Assembly: GCF_014648295.1 (NCBI RefSeq)
Contig: NZ_BMQV01000027.1
Span: 1 to 58,030 of the forward strand
From: Shewanella saliphila
Lineage (GTDB): Bacteria; Pseudomonadota; Gammaproteobacteria; Enterobacterales; Shewanellaceae
DNA length: 58,030 nt
Direction of reading: 5' to 3'
Made by a program: the position numbers and the translations under genes. The notes under the pieces are model-generated. The model was given only the letters and a program-made list of their open reading frames with translations. It was not told the origin of the DNA and made no database searches. Positions 27,632 to 36,751 of this stretch are shown here, in pieces (the stretch's first letter is position 1; each line of letters opens with the position of its first letter).

Positions 27632-28432
27632 TTGTCGAACATTACATTTACAGCCGCAGATTTACAAAAAATCGTTGAGCTGGCCAAAGAGGCTGGCGAC
27701 GCCATTATGCAAGTATATGCTCAATCCGATTTAGGGGTTGACGTAAAGCAAGATGATAGTCCGGTTACCGCGGCTGATATCGTCAGTCACAATGTGATTG
27801 TTGCTGGGCTGAAGCGCCATTTTGCTGATATTGCAGTGATGAGTGAAGAAGCGGCTGATATTAGTTGGGCCGAAAGACAAACATGGCAAACCTACTGGTT
27901 AATTGACCCACTTGATGGCACTAAAGAGTTTATTAAACGCAACGGCGAGTTTACCGTCAATATTGCGCTTATTCATCAAGGCAAAGCAGTTGCGGGGGTG
28001 GTTTACGCCCCAGTGTTGAAAAAGTGTTATAGCGGCATTCTCGGTCAAGGTGCCTGGCTTGAGCAAGATGGCACGGTCACCTCGCTTGATATTAGCGAGC
28101 GCCAGATACAAACACCGCCCATTGTTGTGGGCAGTCGCTCGCACGTGAGCCCAGATGTTGCTCAGTATTTAGAACAGGTCGGCGAGCATAATATGCTCAG
28201 TGTCGGCAGTTCATTAAAGTTTTGTATGGTGGCCGAAGGACAGGTAGATGTGTACCCAAGGCTTGGCTTAACCAGCGAATGGGACACTGCAGCCGCGCAA
28301 GCTGTTTTAGAAAGTGCAGGTGGCGTTGTGTTGGCATATCCTGCCATGAAACCACTTGAATATAATCAAAAAGAAAACATTTTAAATCCATATTTTATTG
28401 CTGCGTCACCGGCGTGGTTTGCAAAAAGTTAG
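27632..28432 (+). CDS. cysQ: 3'(2'),5'-bisphosphate nucleotidase
   Basis: A 266-residue member of the inositol-monophosphatase superfamily that removes the 3'-phosphate from PAP(S), keeping sulfate assimilation and RNA turnover unpoisoned. The metal-binding motif DPLDGTKEF and the C-terminal EWDTAAAQAVLESAGG are both intact, and SEEA precedes them. The length matches CysQ. The start is TTG at 27632 with AAGGGA 6 bp before it. Cytoplasmic or inner-membrane associated. Confidence 0.92.
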   Translation: MSNITFTAADLQKIVELAKEAGDAIMQVYAQSDLGVDVKQDDSPVTAADIVSHNVIVAGLKRHFADIAVMSEEAADISWAERQTWQTYWLIDPLDGTKEFIKRNGEFTVNIALIHQGKAVAGVVYAPVLKKCYSGILGQGAWLEQDGTVTSLDISERQIQTPPIVVGSRSHVSPDVAQYLEQVGEHNMLSVGSSLKFCMVAEGQVDVYPRLGLTSEWDTAAAQAVLESAGGVVLAYPAMKPLEYNQKENILNPYFIAASPAWFAKS

Positions 28433-28491
28433 GTGTTACCTCACTTTGCTGATATGGAAATAACTTTACATTGATAATGGAGAGGCTAGTT

Positions 28492-29397
28492 ATGATGCGC
28501 ATGGGCGTCGATCTCGGTGGTACCAAAATTGAAATAGTGGCGTTAGCCGAAGATGGCACTGAAATATTCAGAAAGCGTATCCCTACTCCTAGAAATTATC
28601 CTGGCACCGTAGACGCTATTGTCAGCCTAGTGACAGATGCTGAAACAGCAACAAAACAAACTGGCTCAGTGGGTGTTGGCATCCCAGGTGTGGTATCACC
28701 CTTTACCGGTTTGGTTAAAAACTCAAACTCAACCTGGATTAACGGTCACCCGTTAGATAAAGATTTAAGTGATGTTTTAAGCCGTGAAGTGCGCGTGGCC
28801 AATGATGCAAACTGTTTTGCGGTATCAGAAGCTGTCGACGGCGCTGCAGCCGGTAAAGGTGTGGTTTTTGGCGGTATTATTGGTACTGGCTGTGGTGCAG
28901 GTATTGCAATAAATGGTCGGGTGCATGCTGGTGGCAATGGCATTGGCGGCGAATGGGGGCATAACCCATTACCGTGGATGACTCCAGATGAATTCAATTC
29001 TACCACCTGTTTTTGTGGTAATCGTGATTGTATTGAAACCTTTATTTCTGGTACGGGCTTTGTGCGTGATTTTCGCGAAGCGGGTGGCGATGCCACCAGT
29101 GGGATTCAAATTGCTGAAATGATGGCGCAGGGCGACCCATTAGCCACTGCCGCTTTTGATCGCTACATTGACCGTTTAGCACGTTCGTTAGCGCATGTGA
29201 TTAACATGATGGACCCAGACATGATTGTATTAGGTGGCGGCGTGTCAAACATTGATGCGATTTATACTGAGTTACCTAAAGTGTTACCTAAATATGTGGT
29301 GGGCCGTGAGTGTGAGACCCAGGTTGTGAAAAATAAATTTGGAGCATCATCTGGTGTTCGCGGCGCAGCGTGGCTGTGGGGCAAAGACGAAAAGTAA
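28492..29397 (+). CDS. mak: ROK-family fructokinase (Mak-like)
   Basis: A 301-residue sugar kinase. ATP-binding [14 protein letters not shown], then [48 protein letters not shown], catalytic [19 protein letters not shown], and the ROK zinc motif [10 protein letters not shown]. Line by line it follows E. coli Mak (YajF), a manno(fructo)kinase, including the [11 protein letters not shown] ending. I start it at the ATG at 28492, where GGAGAGG (28479-28485) is ideally placed. Being 1.2 kb from the glucan locus, it may also help phosphorylate the imported hexose, but no operator suggests co-regulation. Confidence 0.88.
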   Translation: MMRMGVDLGGTKIEIVALAEDGTEIFRKRIPTPRNYPGTVDAIVSLVTDAETATKQTGSVGVGIPGVVSPFTGLVKNSNSTWINGHPLDKDLSDVLSREVRVANDANCFAVSEAVDGAAAGKGVVFGGIIGTGCGAGIAINGRVHAGGNGIGGEWGHNPLPWMTPDEFNSTTCFCGNRDCIETFISGTGFVRDFREAGGDATSGIQIAEMMAQGDPLATAAFDRYIDRLARSLAHVINMMDPDMIVLGGGVSNIDAIYTELPKVLPKYVVGRECETQVVKNKFGASSGVRGAAWLWGKDEK

Positions 29398-29432
29398 TCA
29401 TCCCTTGTTCTGCATTAAGTTGGCATATACAC

Positions 29433-29461
29433 AAACGGCACTCAATAGTGCCGTTTTTGTT
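29433..29461 (+). terminator. Terminator after mak
   Basis: A perfect 10-bp stem AAACGGCACT / AGTGCCGTTT with loop CAAT, ending in TTTTTGTTTTG. A strong intrinsic terminator 33 bp past the mak stop. Confidence 0.85.
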
Positions 29462-29537
29462 TTGTGTTGACTAAGTTACACTAGCGTCAAAATTAGAGTT
29501 GTTATTACTGACTGAATAAAAATTGAGTGAATGATTG

Positions 29538-30311
29538 ATGTTTTGGTTAAAAAAAGTCTTGTCGCAATTGGTGATGCCCATTCCATTAACTGTGTTGTTA
29601 TTGTTGGTTGCTGCGTTATTGTGGCGCAGCCAGCGTCAATTGCTGCTGAAGTTCGGCAAAGCCAGTTTATCACTCGCCATAGCTGTGCTGCTGTTGTGCA
29701 GTCAGTCGCAAGTCAGTTATTGGTTAACCGACTCACTAGAATCTCGTTATTCACCTAATAATCAGTTAAAAACTGGATCCTGTGTGGTGATGGTATTAGG
29801 CTCTGGGAATCTTGAAAAGCCTGGGTTAACAGCTGTACAGCAGTTATCTGCCACAGCATTAGCGCGCTTAAGTGAAGGGATCCGGCAACTGAGTTTGGGA
29901 CAAGGTTGCACCTTAGTGGTAAGTGGTTACAGTGGCGGCCAACAACCGACACCCCATGCCAGTATAATGGCTAACGCGGCGGTTGAGCTTGGGGTTAACC
30001 CAGCCAATATCATTAAGTTTGACCAGCCAAAAGACACTATCGAAGAAGCATACGCATTACAGCAATTAATCGGCCAGCAACCTTTTACATTGGTGACCTC
30101 TGCCACCCATATGCCACGTGCCATGAGTATTTTTACTCAATTAGGCATGCAGCCACAGCCTGCGCCAACCAATTTTATTGCTCACAAGGGCTTTTGGTGG
30201 CGTCTTGATGCTGAGCAATTACATGCATCACAGCGCTCTATTCATGAATATGTCGGCATGATATGGCTGAATATTAAAGGCTTAAAGCAGCACACTGGGG
30301 AGACAATCTAA
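29538..30311 (+). CDS. ElyC/SanA/YdcF-family (DUF218) envelope protein
   Basis: A 257-residue inner-membrane protein. Two hydrophobic helices (about residues 10-30 and 38-60) are followed by a DUF218 domain with CVVMVLGSGNLEKPGL, LVVSGYSGGQQPTPHASIMA, DTIEEAYALQQLIGQ and TSATHMPRAMSIF. The two-helix plus DUF218 layout is that of E. coli ElyC, which affects peptidoglycan precursor supply at low temperature. The start is the ATG at 29538 with GAGTGA 7 bp upstream. The following DUF2982 gene begins at the very next base after the stop. Confidence 0.8.
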   Translation: MFWLKKVLSQLVMPIPLTVLLLLVAALLWRSQRQLLLKFGKASLSLAIAVLLLCSQSQVSYWLTDSLESRYSPNNQLKTGSCVVMVLGSGNLEKPGLTAVQQLSATALARLSEGIRQLSLGQGCTLVVSGYSGGQQPTPHASIMANAAVELGVNPANIIKFDQPKDTIEEAYALQQLIGQQPFTLVTSATHMPRAMSIFTQLGMQPQPAPTNFIAHKGFWWRLDAEQLHASQRSIHEYVGMIWLNIKGLKQHTGETI

Positions 30312-30986
30312 ATGACCGATGAGTTATCGATCAGTCCTTTTTCTAAACGCAACGGCATTACTTTAACCTTGCTTGGTGCGCTAAGCATGCTTATCAGCTT
30401 GGTTATTTTTATTGCCTTTGGTAGCTTGTTTGCACTCGGTATGATGTTTTTTGCACTGGGTTCAGTAGGTTTAATTTTAGGTGTCGCCAAAGTGTATCAG
30501 CCTGCCGTGAGTTTTAAATTAACGGCAGAAGGCATGGCCTTTTTCCATCGTCGCGGCCAGGTGTTTATTCAGTGGGATAATATTCAACGCCTTGATAATG
30601 TAAGAGTAAACCAAAATCTACAGTTAATTGAGCTACCCTATATCGGCGTTAAACTTAAACAAATCAATCCGATTTTAGACTGCATTTCACCGCGTTTAGC
30701 GACCGGTTTGTTAACTGAGCAACGGCCGCTATTAATGACGGCAGCCACTCAAGATGAAGATTTACAAAGCCTAGAGGGCTATTTAGGCACTGAATATACG
30801 CCGTTAATCGTTAATGGCGATCGTTATCGAGGTGTACTTGCTATGTTTGGTCACCGCTGCCAAACCTTAAATGAACAACTGGGTTATCACTTATATTTAT
30901 CAACGGACAGTGTCGATCGCGACCCCAAAGAGTTTGTTAACCTGTTACGCCAATGGCAACAACAAGCCAGTGTTACTGCTGAGTAA
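30312..30986 (+). CDS. DUF2982 membrane protein
   Basis: A 224-residue protein with two close hydrophobic helices (about residues 18-62) and a cytoplasmic or periplasmic domain with GMAFFHRRGQVFIQWDNIQRLDNVRV. I recognise it as DUF2982, a family largely restricted to Shewanella and relatives, with no known function. ATG follows the ElyC-like stop with no gap, implying translational coupling and a shared envelope role. Confidence 0.75.
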   Translation: MTDELSISPFSKRNGITLTLLGALSMLISLVIFIAFGSLFALGMMFFALGSVGLILGVAKVYQPAVSFKLTAEGMAFFHRRGQVFIQWDNIQRLDNVRVNQNLQLIELPYIGVKLKQINPILDCISPRLATGLLTEQRPLLMTAATQDEDLQSLEGYLGTEYTPLIVNGDRYRGVLAMFGHRCQTLNEQLGYHLYLSTDSVDRDPKEFVNLLRQWQQQASVTAE

Positions 30987-31022
30987 TATCGCTAGCCGAT
31001 CCAATAAAGTGCGAGGTGGTTT

Positions 31023-31427
31023 ATGACTATGTTACAAGGTGGTTGTTTATGCGGAGCAATACGCTACCAGACGACTGACATGCCATTTGATGCTGACCAT
31101 TGTCATTGTAACCAATGCCGAAAAAGTACTGGTGCGATTGTAATGAGTTGGATGGATTTTAACTCTGAGCAGGTGACATGGTTGCAAGGGCGGGTGACTG
31201 AGTTTGCTTCGTCTGCTCATATTCGCCGCGGCTTTTGTCAGCAATGTGGTACCACAATGACCTATCGACATGTGGATTATCCACAATATTGTACTCTGTC
31301 GATTGCTTCGCTCGATAAGCCGAACCTAGTGCAACCGACTTATCATATCTACACCAATGAGCAAGTCAGCTGGCTGAACATTAATGACACCTGTCAGCGC
31401 TTTAATGCCAATAAAACCAATGCTTAA
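31023..31427 (+). CDS. GFA-family zinc protein (CENP-V/Gfa-like)
   Basis: A 134-residue protein with the GFA zinc pattern: GGCLCGAIRY, HCHCNQCRKSTGA and FCQQCGTTMTYRH. The family includes S-(hydroxymethyl)glutathione synthase, but most members are uncharacterised; short forms like this should not be called formaldehyde enzymes without proof. ATG at 31023 follows GAGGTGG. It is 36 bp after DUF2982 and may be in the same transcript. Confidence 0.82.
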   Translation: MTMLQGGCLCGAIRYQTTDMPFDADHCHCNQCRKSTGAIVMSWMDFNSEQVTWLQGRVTEFASSAHIRRGFCQQCGTTMTYRHVDYPQYCTLSIASLDKPNLVQPTYHIYTNEQVSWLNINDTCQRFNANKTNA

Positions 31428-31451
31428 TATCAGACTTTACCCATGTATAAC

Positions 31452-31835
31452 TTAAGCGTTCTCAGCTGTATTAACGTCAGTATTGGTCTCAGTGGTTGAG
31501 AGCGGATCGCGATGGCGATAACCTAAAAATTGGCCACCATCTAAAATTTCAATGTGTTCACAATAGGCATCGCCTTCAAAAATACCTTGTTCATGTAAGG
31601 TGATTTTTTTGCAGCGTGCTTCACCTGACGATTGCCCCGCAATCATTAATTCGCGGCATAAGATATCGCCTTCAACCGTGCCGCTAGGTTCAATGGTGAC
31701 ATTGCCTTGTGCTTGAATATCGCCACTAACATGGCCAGCAATCAATACATCCCCACTGAAAATAAGTTTTCCAGTTAAGTGACATTCTTGAGCGATAAAG
31801 CTCAACGGATTTACCGGCTTTTTTTGACCAAACAT
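31452..31835 (-). CDS. Bactofilin-family polymer-forming cytoskeletal protein
   Basis: A 127-residue protein. After MFGQKKPVNPLSFIAQECHLTGKLIFSGDVLIAGHVSGDIQAQGNVTI comes a run of six-residue beta-helix repeats (EGDILCRELMIAGQSSG, EGDAYCEHIEILDGG) typical of bactofilins. These polymerise at the membrane and organise cell shape or polar complexes. The frame extends to 31907, but the ATG at 31835 has AAGGG 8 bp before it and starts where the family starts. Convergent with the GFA gene. Confidence 0.85.
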   Translation of the reverse strand: MFGQKKPVNPLSFIAQECHLTGKLIFSGDVLIAGHVSGDIQAQGNVTIEPSGTVEGDILCRELMIAGQSSGEARCKKITLHEQGIFEGDAYCEHIEILDGGQFLGYRHRDPLSTTETNTDVNTAENA

Positions 31836-31932
31836 CTTAGTGCCCTTGGGTATATGGCTAAATAGGGGTGCTAATATAGCGTTAAAATAAGCATAACAAA
31901 ACGACAAACTGTGGGTTTTGTTAACTGACGAC

Positions 31933-32418
31933 TTACTCTGTTGGCGTCAACGTAATGGCATCAGCCGGACAAGGTGATACACACGCGCCGCAGCCAGTAC
32001 AAGCATCGATATCAATCACGGGTTTTGGAACTTGGCCCACGGCCATACTAAAACTAATTGCGCGTGGCTCACAGGCATCTTTACAACTTTGGCACCAAAC
32101 ACCTTTAGCGGTTAAGCAGTTGTCTTTTATGCTGGCAACATTAGTCCATGGTTGTGCCAACGTGGTATCAAAAACTGGCTCTGGGCACACCTCAACGCAT
32201 TGTTTGCAAAAGGTGCACTCGTCGTTGCTGAAGTCAATTTCAGGAAAACCACCTTCACCACGCTTAATAATTTGAGTTTCACACACGTTCATGCATTTAT
32301 CGCAACGGGTACAATTATCAGTAAATGCTCGTTCTGGCTTGCTCCACGGCGGGCGAATAACATTGGTTTTGCGGCGGCTAAAGAGATTGCGGCGACTTTG
32401 GTTAATACCTTGGGTCAT
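31933..32418 (-). CDS. napF: NapF-type polyferredoxin
   Basis: A 161-residue cytoplasmic ferredoxin. The basic N-terminus MTQGINQSRRNLFSRRK is typical of NapF and tends to interact with NapA. Three full 4Fe-4S motifs are seen: CTRCDKCMNVC, CTFCKQCVEVCPEP and CTGCGACVSPCP. A further cysteine-rich set, CLTAKGVWCQSCKDACEP, supplies the remaining ligands. NapF is thought to help mature or feed NapA before export. The frame runs on to 32571 into galE; the ATG at 32418 with GGA upstream is the sensible start. It stands alone, with no nap genes nearby, and follows galE on the same strand. Confidence 0.85.
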   Translation of the reverse strand: MTQGINQSRRNLFSRRKTNVIRPPWSKPERAFTDNCTRCDKCMNVCETQIIKRGEGGFPEIDFSNDECTFCKQCVEVCPEPVFDTTLAQPWTNVASIKDNCLTAKGVWCQSCKDACEPRAISFSMAVGQVPKPVIDIDACTGCGACVSPCPADAITLTPTE

Positions 32419-32482
32419 TTCTATTCCAATAACTGTATTAGTTGCTGCAGCGAATATTAGCATTAGCTGCAGCAAAAAATTG

Positions 32483-33505
32483 TTAAGCGCTTGGCAATTT
32501 ATACCCATCAGGGTTATTTGATTGCCATTTCCAGCTGCTGCTCGCCATATCTTCAACGCTATGGGTGGCACGCCAGTCTAATTGTGCAGCGGCAAAGCTT
32601 GGGTCGGCATAACAGGCGGCAATATCACCTGGGCGACGAGGGCTGATTTGATACGCAATGGTTTTTCCACAGGCTTTTTCAAATGCTTTTACCATGTCTA
32701 ACACACTGTAACCAATGCCAGTACCTAGGTTATAAGTCACTAAGCCGGGTTTGGTTTGTAACTTTTTAAGTGCTTGTAAATGGCCCACAGCTAAATCAAC
32801 CACGTGAATATAATCACGTACGCCGGTGCCGTCAGGCGTGTTGTAGTCATCGCCAAATACGCTTAATTTATCGCGTTTACCCACAGCAACCTGGGCAATA
32901 AACGGCATTAAGTTGTTTGGAATATCATTTGGGTCTTCACCAATTAAGCCACTTTCGTGGGCACCAACCGGGTTGAAATAACGTAAACGGGCAATGTTCC
33001 AGCTGTTATCTGACTGATATAAGTCCGCTAAAATATGCTCAACCATTAATTTTGACTGGCCGTATGGATTAGTCGCGCCAGTAGGAAAGTCTTCTTTTAT
33101 GGGTAAGCTAGCTGGGTCGCCATAAACCGTTGCCGATGAGCTAAATACCAGGTTTTTAACCTTATGCTCAGCCATCACCTGGCACAAAATAATGGTACCA
33201 GTGACGTTATTTTCGTAATATTTAAGGGGTTTTGCAACAGATTCGCCAACGGCTTTTAAGCCCGCGAAATGAATAACCGATTCGATACTGTGATCGGCAA
33301 AAACTTTTTGCAGTAGCGCTTTATTGAGAATGTCACCTTGATAAAAAGTCACATCTTTACCGGTAATCGTATGAACACGTGCTAACGCTTCAACACTTGA
33401 ATTTGATAAATTGTCTACGATGACCACTTCCTGTCCAGCATTTAGTAGCTCCACTACAGTGTGCGTACCAATATAGCCAGCGCCACCGGTTACCAAAATT
33501 GCCAT
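32483..33505 (-). CDS. galE: UDP-glucose 4-epimerase
   Basis: A 340-residue extended SDR that interconverts UDP-glucose and UDP-galactose for surface polysaccharide. NAD-binding [10 protein letters not shown] at residues 7-16, catalytic serine region [12 protein letters not shown], and the YxxxK pair in [29 protein letters not shown] and [14 protein letters not shown] are the usual GalE motifs. Full length. napF follows after 64 bp. Confidence 0.95.
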   Translation of the reverse strand: MAILVTGGAGYIGTHTVVELLNAGQEVVIVDNLSNSSVEALARVHTITGKDVTFYQGDILNKALLQKVFADHSIESVIHFAGLKAVGESVAKPLKYYENNVTGTIILCQVMAEHKVKNLVFSSSATVYGDPASLPIKEDFPTGATNPYGQSKLMVEHILADLYQSDNSWNIARLRYFNPVGAHESGLIGEDPNDIPNNLMPFIAQVAVGKRDKLSVFGDDYNTPDGTGVRDYIHVVDLAVGHLQALKKLQTKPGLVTYNLGTGIGYSVLDMVKAFEKACGKTIAYQISPRRPGDIAACYADPSFAAAQLDWRATHSVEDMASSSWKWQSNNPDGYKLPSA

Positions 33506-33633
33506 AGTTTAATCGTCCTGTGAATAAATGAGTCATGTTGGTCTACATTGTAAATTATCACAGTTCAAGTATCAGTAAAATTATTGATATCACTCCTAAA
33601 TTACCGCGGTTTGTTAAAGGAGGAGCTCGATCT

Positions 33634-33651
33634 TGTATTCATTTGTTTACA
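33634..33651 (+). promoter_or_regulatory. TyrR box before phhA
   Basis: TGTATTCATTTGTTTACA matches TGTAAA-N6-TTTACA at 10 of 12 fixed positions. It lies about 100 bp before the phhA start, and tyrR is encoded 1.4 kb downstream. A strong AAAGGAGG lies at 33616-33623, just upstream, with a TTG-initiated 7-codon frame overlapping the box (see findings). Confidence 0.6.
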
Positions 33652-33753
33652 TTTAGTACTGCATTATTGGCTGACAATAAACTGTGAAGGAGTTAACAAA
33701 AGCACAAGGTTAGCACACTATGTAGAGAGTGAAGTTTACGTAAAGTGGAACCT

Positions 33754-34551
33754 ATGACGACAGCAACAAAGTATATTGCCCATCAAGCTGATGCCCAAGG
33801 TTATATTGATTACTCAGAACATGAGAATCAATTATGGCAGCAGTTATATCAACGCCAGGTGACCAATATGCCCGGGCGTGCTTGCCCTGCGTATTTGCAA
33901 GGTTTAGATGCATTAGCCATGTCGGTTGACCGCATTCCGCAACTGCCTGAAATAGACAAGGTGTTATTAGAGGCTACGGGCTGGAAAACCGCAGCGGTGC
34001 CAGCATTAATCTCATTTGGACGTTTTTTTGAATTGCTCGCCAATAAAGCGTTTCCTGTGGCGACATTTATTCGCACTAAAGAAGAGTTCGATTATTTGCA
34101 AGAACCTGATATTTTTCATGAAATATTTGGCCATTGCCCATTATTGACCAACCCATCATTTGCGCGCTTTTCGCATATGTATGGTCAGTTAGGCCTCGCA
34201 GCAACCAAAGAGCAGCGGGTATTTTTAGCGCGTTTGTATTGGTTTACCATTGAGTTTGGTTTAGTACAGGCTAAAGATGAGCCCTTACAAATTTATGGCG
34301 GCGGTATTTTAAGTTCGCCTGGTGAAACCATGTATGCGCTTAGCGATAAACCAGAGCGCAGACCGTTTGATTTACTCGATGTACTACGCACCCCGTATCG
34401 CATTGATATTATGCAACCCATTTATTACGTGATTGAAAATATTGACTACTTAGATGAAATTGCACGAATGGACATTATGAGTATGGTGAAAAAAGCGCAG
34501 CAATTAGGCATGTTTGAGCCTAAGTTTTCACCCAAAAATCAAGCCAGTTAA
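33754..34551 (+). CDS. phhA: Phenylalanine 4-monooxygenase
   Basis: A 265-residue pterin-dependent iron enzyme that turns phenylalanine into tyrosine, the entry to the homogentisate route. The iron ligands are visible: HEIFGHCPLLT (two His) and the Glu in FTIEFGLVQ. PGRACPAYLQGLDALAM and the YGGGILSSPGET loop fit bacterial PhhA. Only the catalytic domain is present, as in other bacteria. The start is the ATG at 33754; a GTG at 33745 is possible. phhB, which recycles the pterin, follows after 78 bp. Confidence 0.95.
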   Translation: MTTATKYIAHQADAQGYIDYSEHENQLWQQLYQRQVTNMPGRACPAYLQGLDALAMSVDRIPQLPEIDKVLLEATGWKTAAVPALISFGRFFELLANKAFPVATFIRTKEEFDYLQEPDIFHEIFGHCPLLTNPSFARFSHMYGQLGLAATKEQRVFLARLYWFTIEFGLVQAKDEPLQIYGGGILSSPGETMYALSDKPERRPFDLLDVLRTPYRIDIMQPIYYVIENIDYLDEIARMDIMSMVKKAQQLGMFEPKFSPKNQAS

Positions 34552-34629
34552 CCCATGATGACAGTTGAGCAAAGCAACAATGTTTGAGCCTACAGTCACG
34601 ACAGCATTACATTAAGCCAAGGAGTACCA

Positions 34630-34968
34630 ATGAACGCATTAACCGAGATGAAGTGTGAAGCTTGCCAGGCAGACGCCCCAAAAGTCACCGAGGCAGAATT
34701 AGCCGAGCTTATTGGCATGATCCCAGATTGGGGAGTTGAGGTACGCGACGGCATTATGCAATTAGAGCGCGTTTATAAATTTAAAAACTTTAAGTTGGCG
34801 ATGGCTTTTACCAATAAACTGGCCGACTTAGCCGAAGCTGAGTTTCATCATCCAGGTATTTTAACCGAATGGGGTAAGGTCACCGTAACCTGGTGGTCGC
34901 ACTCGATTAAAGGTTTACACAAGAATGACTTCATTATGGCTGCCAAGACAGACCAGTTATTAGACTAA
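34630..34968 (+). CDS. phhB: Pterin-4a-carbinolamine dehydratase
   Basis: A 112-residue protein that dehydrates the 4a-hydroxy-pterin released by PhhA, so the cofactor can be reduced again. The family signature is intact: [55 protein letters not shown], including the paired His and the distal His. AAGGAG at 34619-34624 precedes the ATG. Clearly an operon partner of phhA. Confidence 0.95.
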   Translation: MNALTEMKCEACQADAPKVTEAELAELIGMIPDWGVEVRDGIMQLERVYKFKNFKLAMAFTNKLADLAEAEFHHPGILTEWGKVTVTWWSHSIKGLHKNDFIMAAKTDQLLD

Positions 34969-34986
34969 CGATATTGACATTTATTT

Positions 34987-35014
34987 CAGCATGTTACGTT
35001 AACGTAACATGCTG
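34987..35014. promoter_or_regulatory. Perfect 28-bp palindrome between phhB and tyrR
   Basis: CAGCATGTTACGTT is followed at once by its exact reverse complement, giving 28 symmetrical bases with no spacer. It is 19 bp past the phhB stop and 115 bp before tyrR. As RNA it would form a hairpin, but no T-run follows, so a pure terminator role is doubtful. The GTTACGTTAACGTAAC centre resembles the LiuR-like motif seen before the ivd cluster. Confidence 0.7.
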
Positions 35015-35128
35015 GATAATTTGTCTGTTACAATTCTACTGTAAACTTCGCTTGCCACCGAAGCAATATCCCTCTAACGTTGTGACAAATTTCCGCAACA
35101 AACATTAATAACTAGGGAATCGTTACAT

Positions 35129-36667
35129 ATGCGTTTGGAAGTCAGTTGTATCGATCGCGTGGGTTTAGCGAAAGACATCCTCGTCGTGCTTGAAAAACAT
35201 GGCATTAACTTAATTGCCATTGATGCCAGTAATAAAGGTTTCCTATTTTTGCAATTTGCAGAAATCAGTTTCGAAACCTTACGAGAACTCATGCCGCAAA
35301 TTCGAAAAGTCGAAAGCGTGCACGACGTGCGTACCGTGTCTTTTATGCCATCAGAGCAAGAACACTACGCCTTAAAAACATTATTGAAAACCTTGCCTGA
35401 TTCGGTGTTTTCAATCGACACTAAAGGCCGTATTCGTATTGCCAATGAATCTGCTCTGCTGACGTTGGACATGGCAGAGCATGAGGTGGTCGAAGAATCA
35501 TTAAATCATTGGGTGCAAGGCTTTAATTTTGCTCGCTGGATGAGTGAAACCCCAGTATTGGCTCAAGCTACCCGTGTGCAGATTAATTCCAATGAATATT
35601 TAGCCGAAATGCTGCCGATTTATTTACCTGACGATAACGACACCACTATTTTAGCTGGTGCAGTGGTGTCACTTAAATCACCTGCCAGAGTCGGCAAGCA
35701 ATTTAATGCGCTGCAAAATCAAACCACAGGTTTTGATAACGTTTTGGCGATGAGCGATAAAATGAAAGACGTGTTAAAGCAAGCCAAACGTATGGCTCAG
35801 CTCGACGCGCCGTTATTGATCACCGGCGAAACCGGTACGGGTAAAGAGTTAATGGCCCGTGCGAGTCACGATGCCAGTATGCGCCGTGAGCACCCCTTTA
35901 TTGCCATAAACTGCGCGGCATTGCCTGACAGCGTCGCCGAAGAAGAACTGTTTGGTTTTGTTAGCAATGGCACTGTGGTTAAGCGTGGCTTATTTGAGGA
36001 AGGAAAAGGCGGCACGGTATTTTTAGATGAAATTGCTGAAATGTCCAAAGCTGCCCAGGTGAAGTTGTTACGTTTATTGCAAGACGGCACGTTTAGACGT
36101 ATTGGTGGTGATGAAGAAGTGCGAGCCGATGTACGCATTATCTGCTCGACCCAGAAAAACCTCGCAGAGTTGTGCCAAACCGGTGAGTTTAGAGAAGATT
36201 TATACTACCGCATCCATGTATTGAGTTATCACATGCCGTCTTTGCGTGAGCGGCGTGTGGATGTTATCCCGCTTACAGAGATGTTTTTAGAGCACTATAG
36301 TCAGCAGCTATCAAGTCCGCTGCGACGTATTTCAGCCAGTTGCCGTGACTATCTGTTTACGTATGCTTGGCCTGGCAATGTTCGTCAGCTTAAAAATGCC
36401 ATTTTTAGAGCCGTATCCATGTGGGATGGCTCAACAGAGTTGACCGTTGAGCAGCTTAAACTGCCGTCATATGCTGAAGGTTTTGGTTATTTTGACGAAG
36501 AGTTTGAAGGCACACTAGATGAAGCCATGAAAGACTATGAGGCGGGGTTATTGCGACGGTTATATCCCGCTTACCCAAGTACTCGTCAGTTGGCGAAAAA
36601 GCTTGGAGTGTCGCATACCGCCATTGCCAATAAACTGCGTGACTACAATATTAGCAAGAAAAAATAA
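35129..36667 (+). CDS. tyrR: Aromatic amino acid regulator TyrR
   Basis: A 512-residue regulator. An N-terminal ACT domain (MRLEVSCIDRVGLAKDILVVLEKHGINLIAID), a PAS domain around DSVFSIDTKGRIRIANESALLTL, an AAA+ domain with Walker A GETGTGKE at 233-240 and FLDEIAEM, and a C-terminal helix-turn-helix (STRQLAKKLGVSHTAIANKLRDY). The GAFTGA sigma-54 contact motif is absent (FVSNGTVVKRGLFEE in its place), as in TyrR, so it works with sigma-70. It probably controls phhAB and the FAH-maiA pair, both of which have TyrR boxes. Confidence 0.93.
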   Translation: MRLEVSCIDRVGLAKDILVVLEKHGINLIAIDASNKGFLFLQFAEISFETLRELMPQIRKVESVHDVRTVSFMPSEQEHYALKTLLKTLPDSVFSIDTKGRIRIANESALLTLDMAEHEVVEESLNHWVQGFNFARWMSETPVLAQATRVQINSNEYLAEMLPIYLPDDNDTTILAGAVVSLKSPARVGKQFNALQNQTTGFDNVLAMSDKMKDVLKQAKRMAQLDAPLLITGETGTGKELMARASHDASMRREHPFIAINCAALPDSVAEEELFGFVSNGTVVKRGLFEEGKGGTVFLDEIAEMSKAAQVKLLRLLQDGTFRRIGGDEEVRADVRIICSTQKNLAELCQTGEFREDLYYRIHVLSYHMPSLRERRVDVIPLTEMFLEHYSQQLSSPLRRISASCRDYLFTYAWPGNVRQLKNAIFRAVSMWDGSTELTVEQLKLPSYAEGFGYFDEEFEGTLDEAMKDYEAGLLRRLYPAYPSTRQLAKKLGVSHTAIANKLRDYNISKKK

Positions 36668-36680
36668 CGTAACGATTTAA

Positions 36681-36704
36681 TGCCAGCTAAAGTGCTGGCA
36701 TTTT
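36681..36704 (+). terminator. Terminator after tyrR
   Basis: TGCCAGC-TAAAGT-GCTGGCA followed by TTTTGG, 13 bp beyond the tyrR stop. A 7-bp perfect GC-rich stem. Confidence 0.75.
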
Positions 36705-36751
36705 GGCTATTTCAGTGCTGCAAACCAGCATTGGCAAGGTTTTTTATCGTT

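Noticed and set aside
28746..29096. 116-residue ORF on the minus strand inside mak
   Set aside because: It is a mirror frame of a well-matched ROK kinase; its proline- and serine-rich composition is typical of antisense shadows.
31836..31907. N-terminal extension of the bactofilin
   Set aside because: The extra residues are hydrophobic and unlike the family, while the ATG at 31835 has a good ribosome site.
32419..32571. Long N-terminus of NapF
   Set aside because: It would overlap the end of galE by about 90 bp. The typical NapF start MTQGINQSRRNLF lies at 32418.
33616..33623. Ribosome site of phhA itself
   Set aside because: AAAGGAGG is more than 120 bp before the phhA start, too far to serve it, and a stop codon follows in the only well-placed frame.
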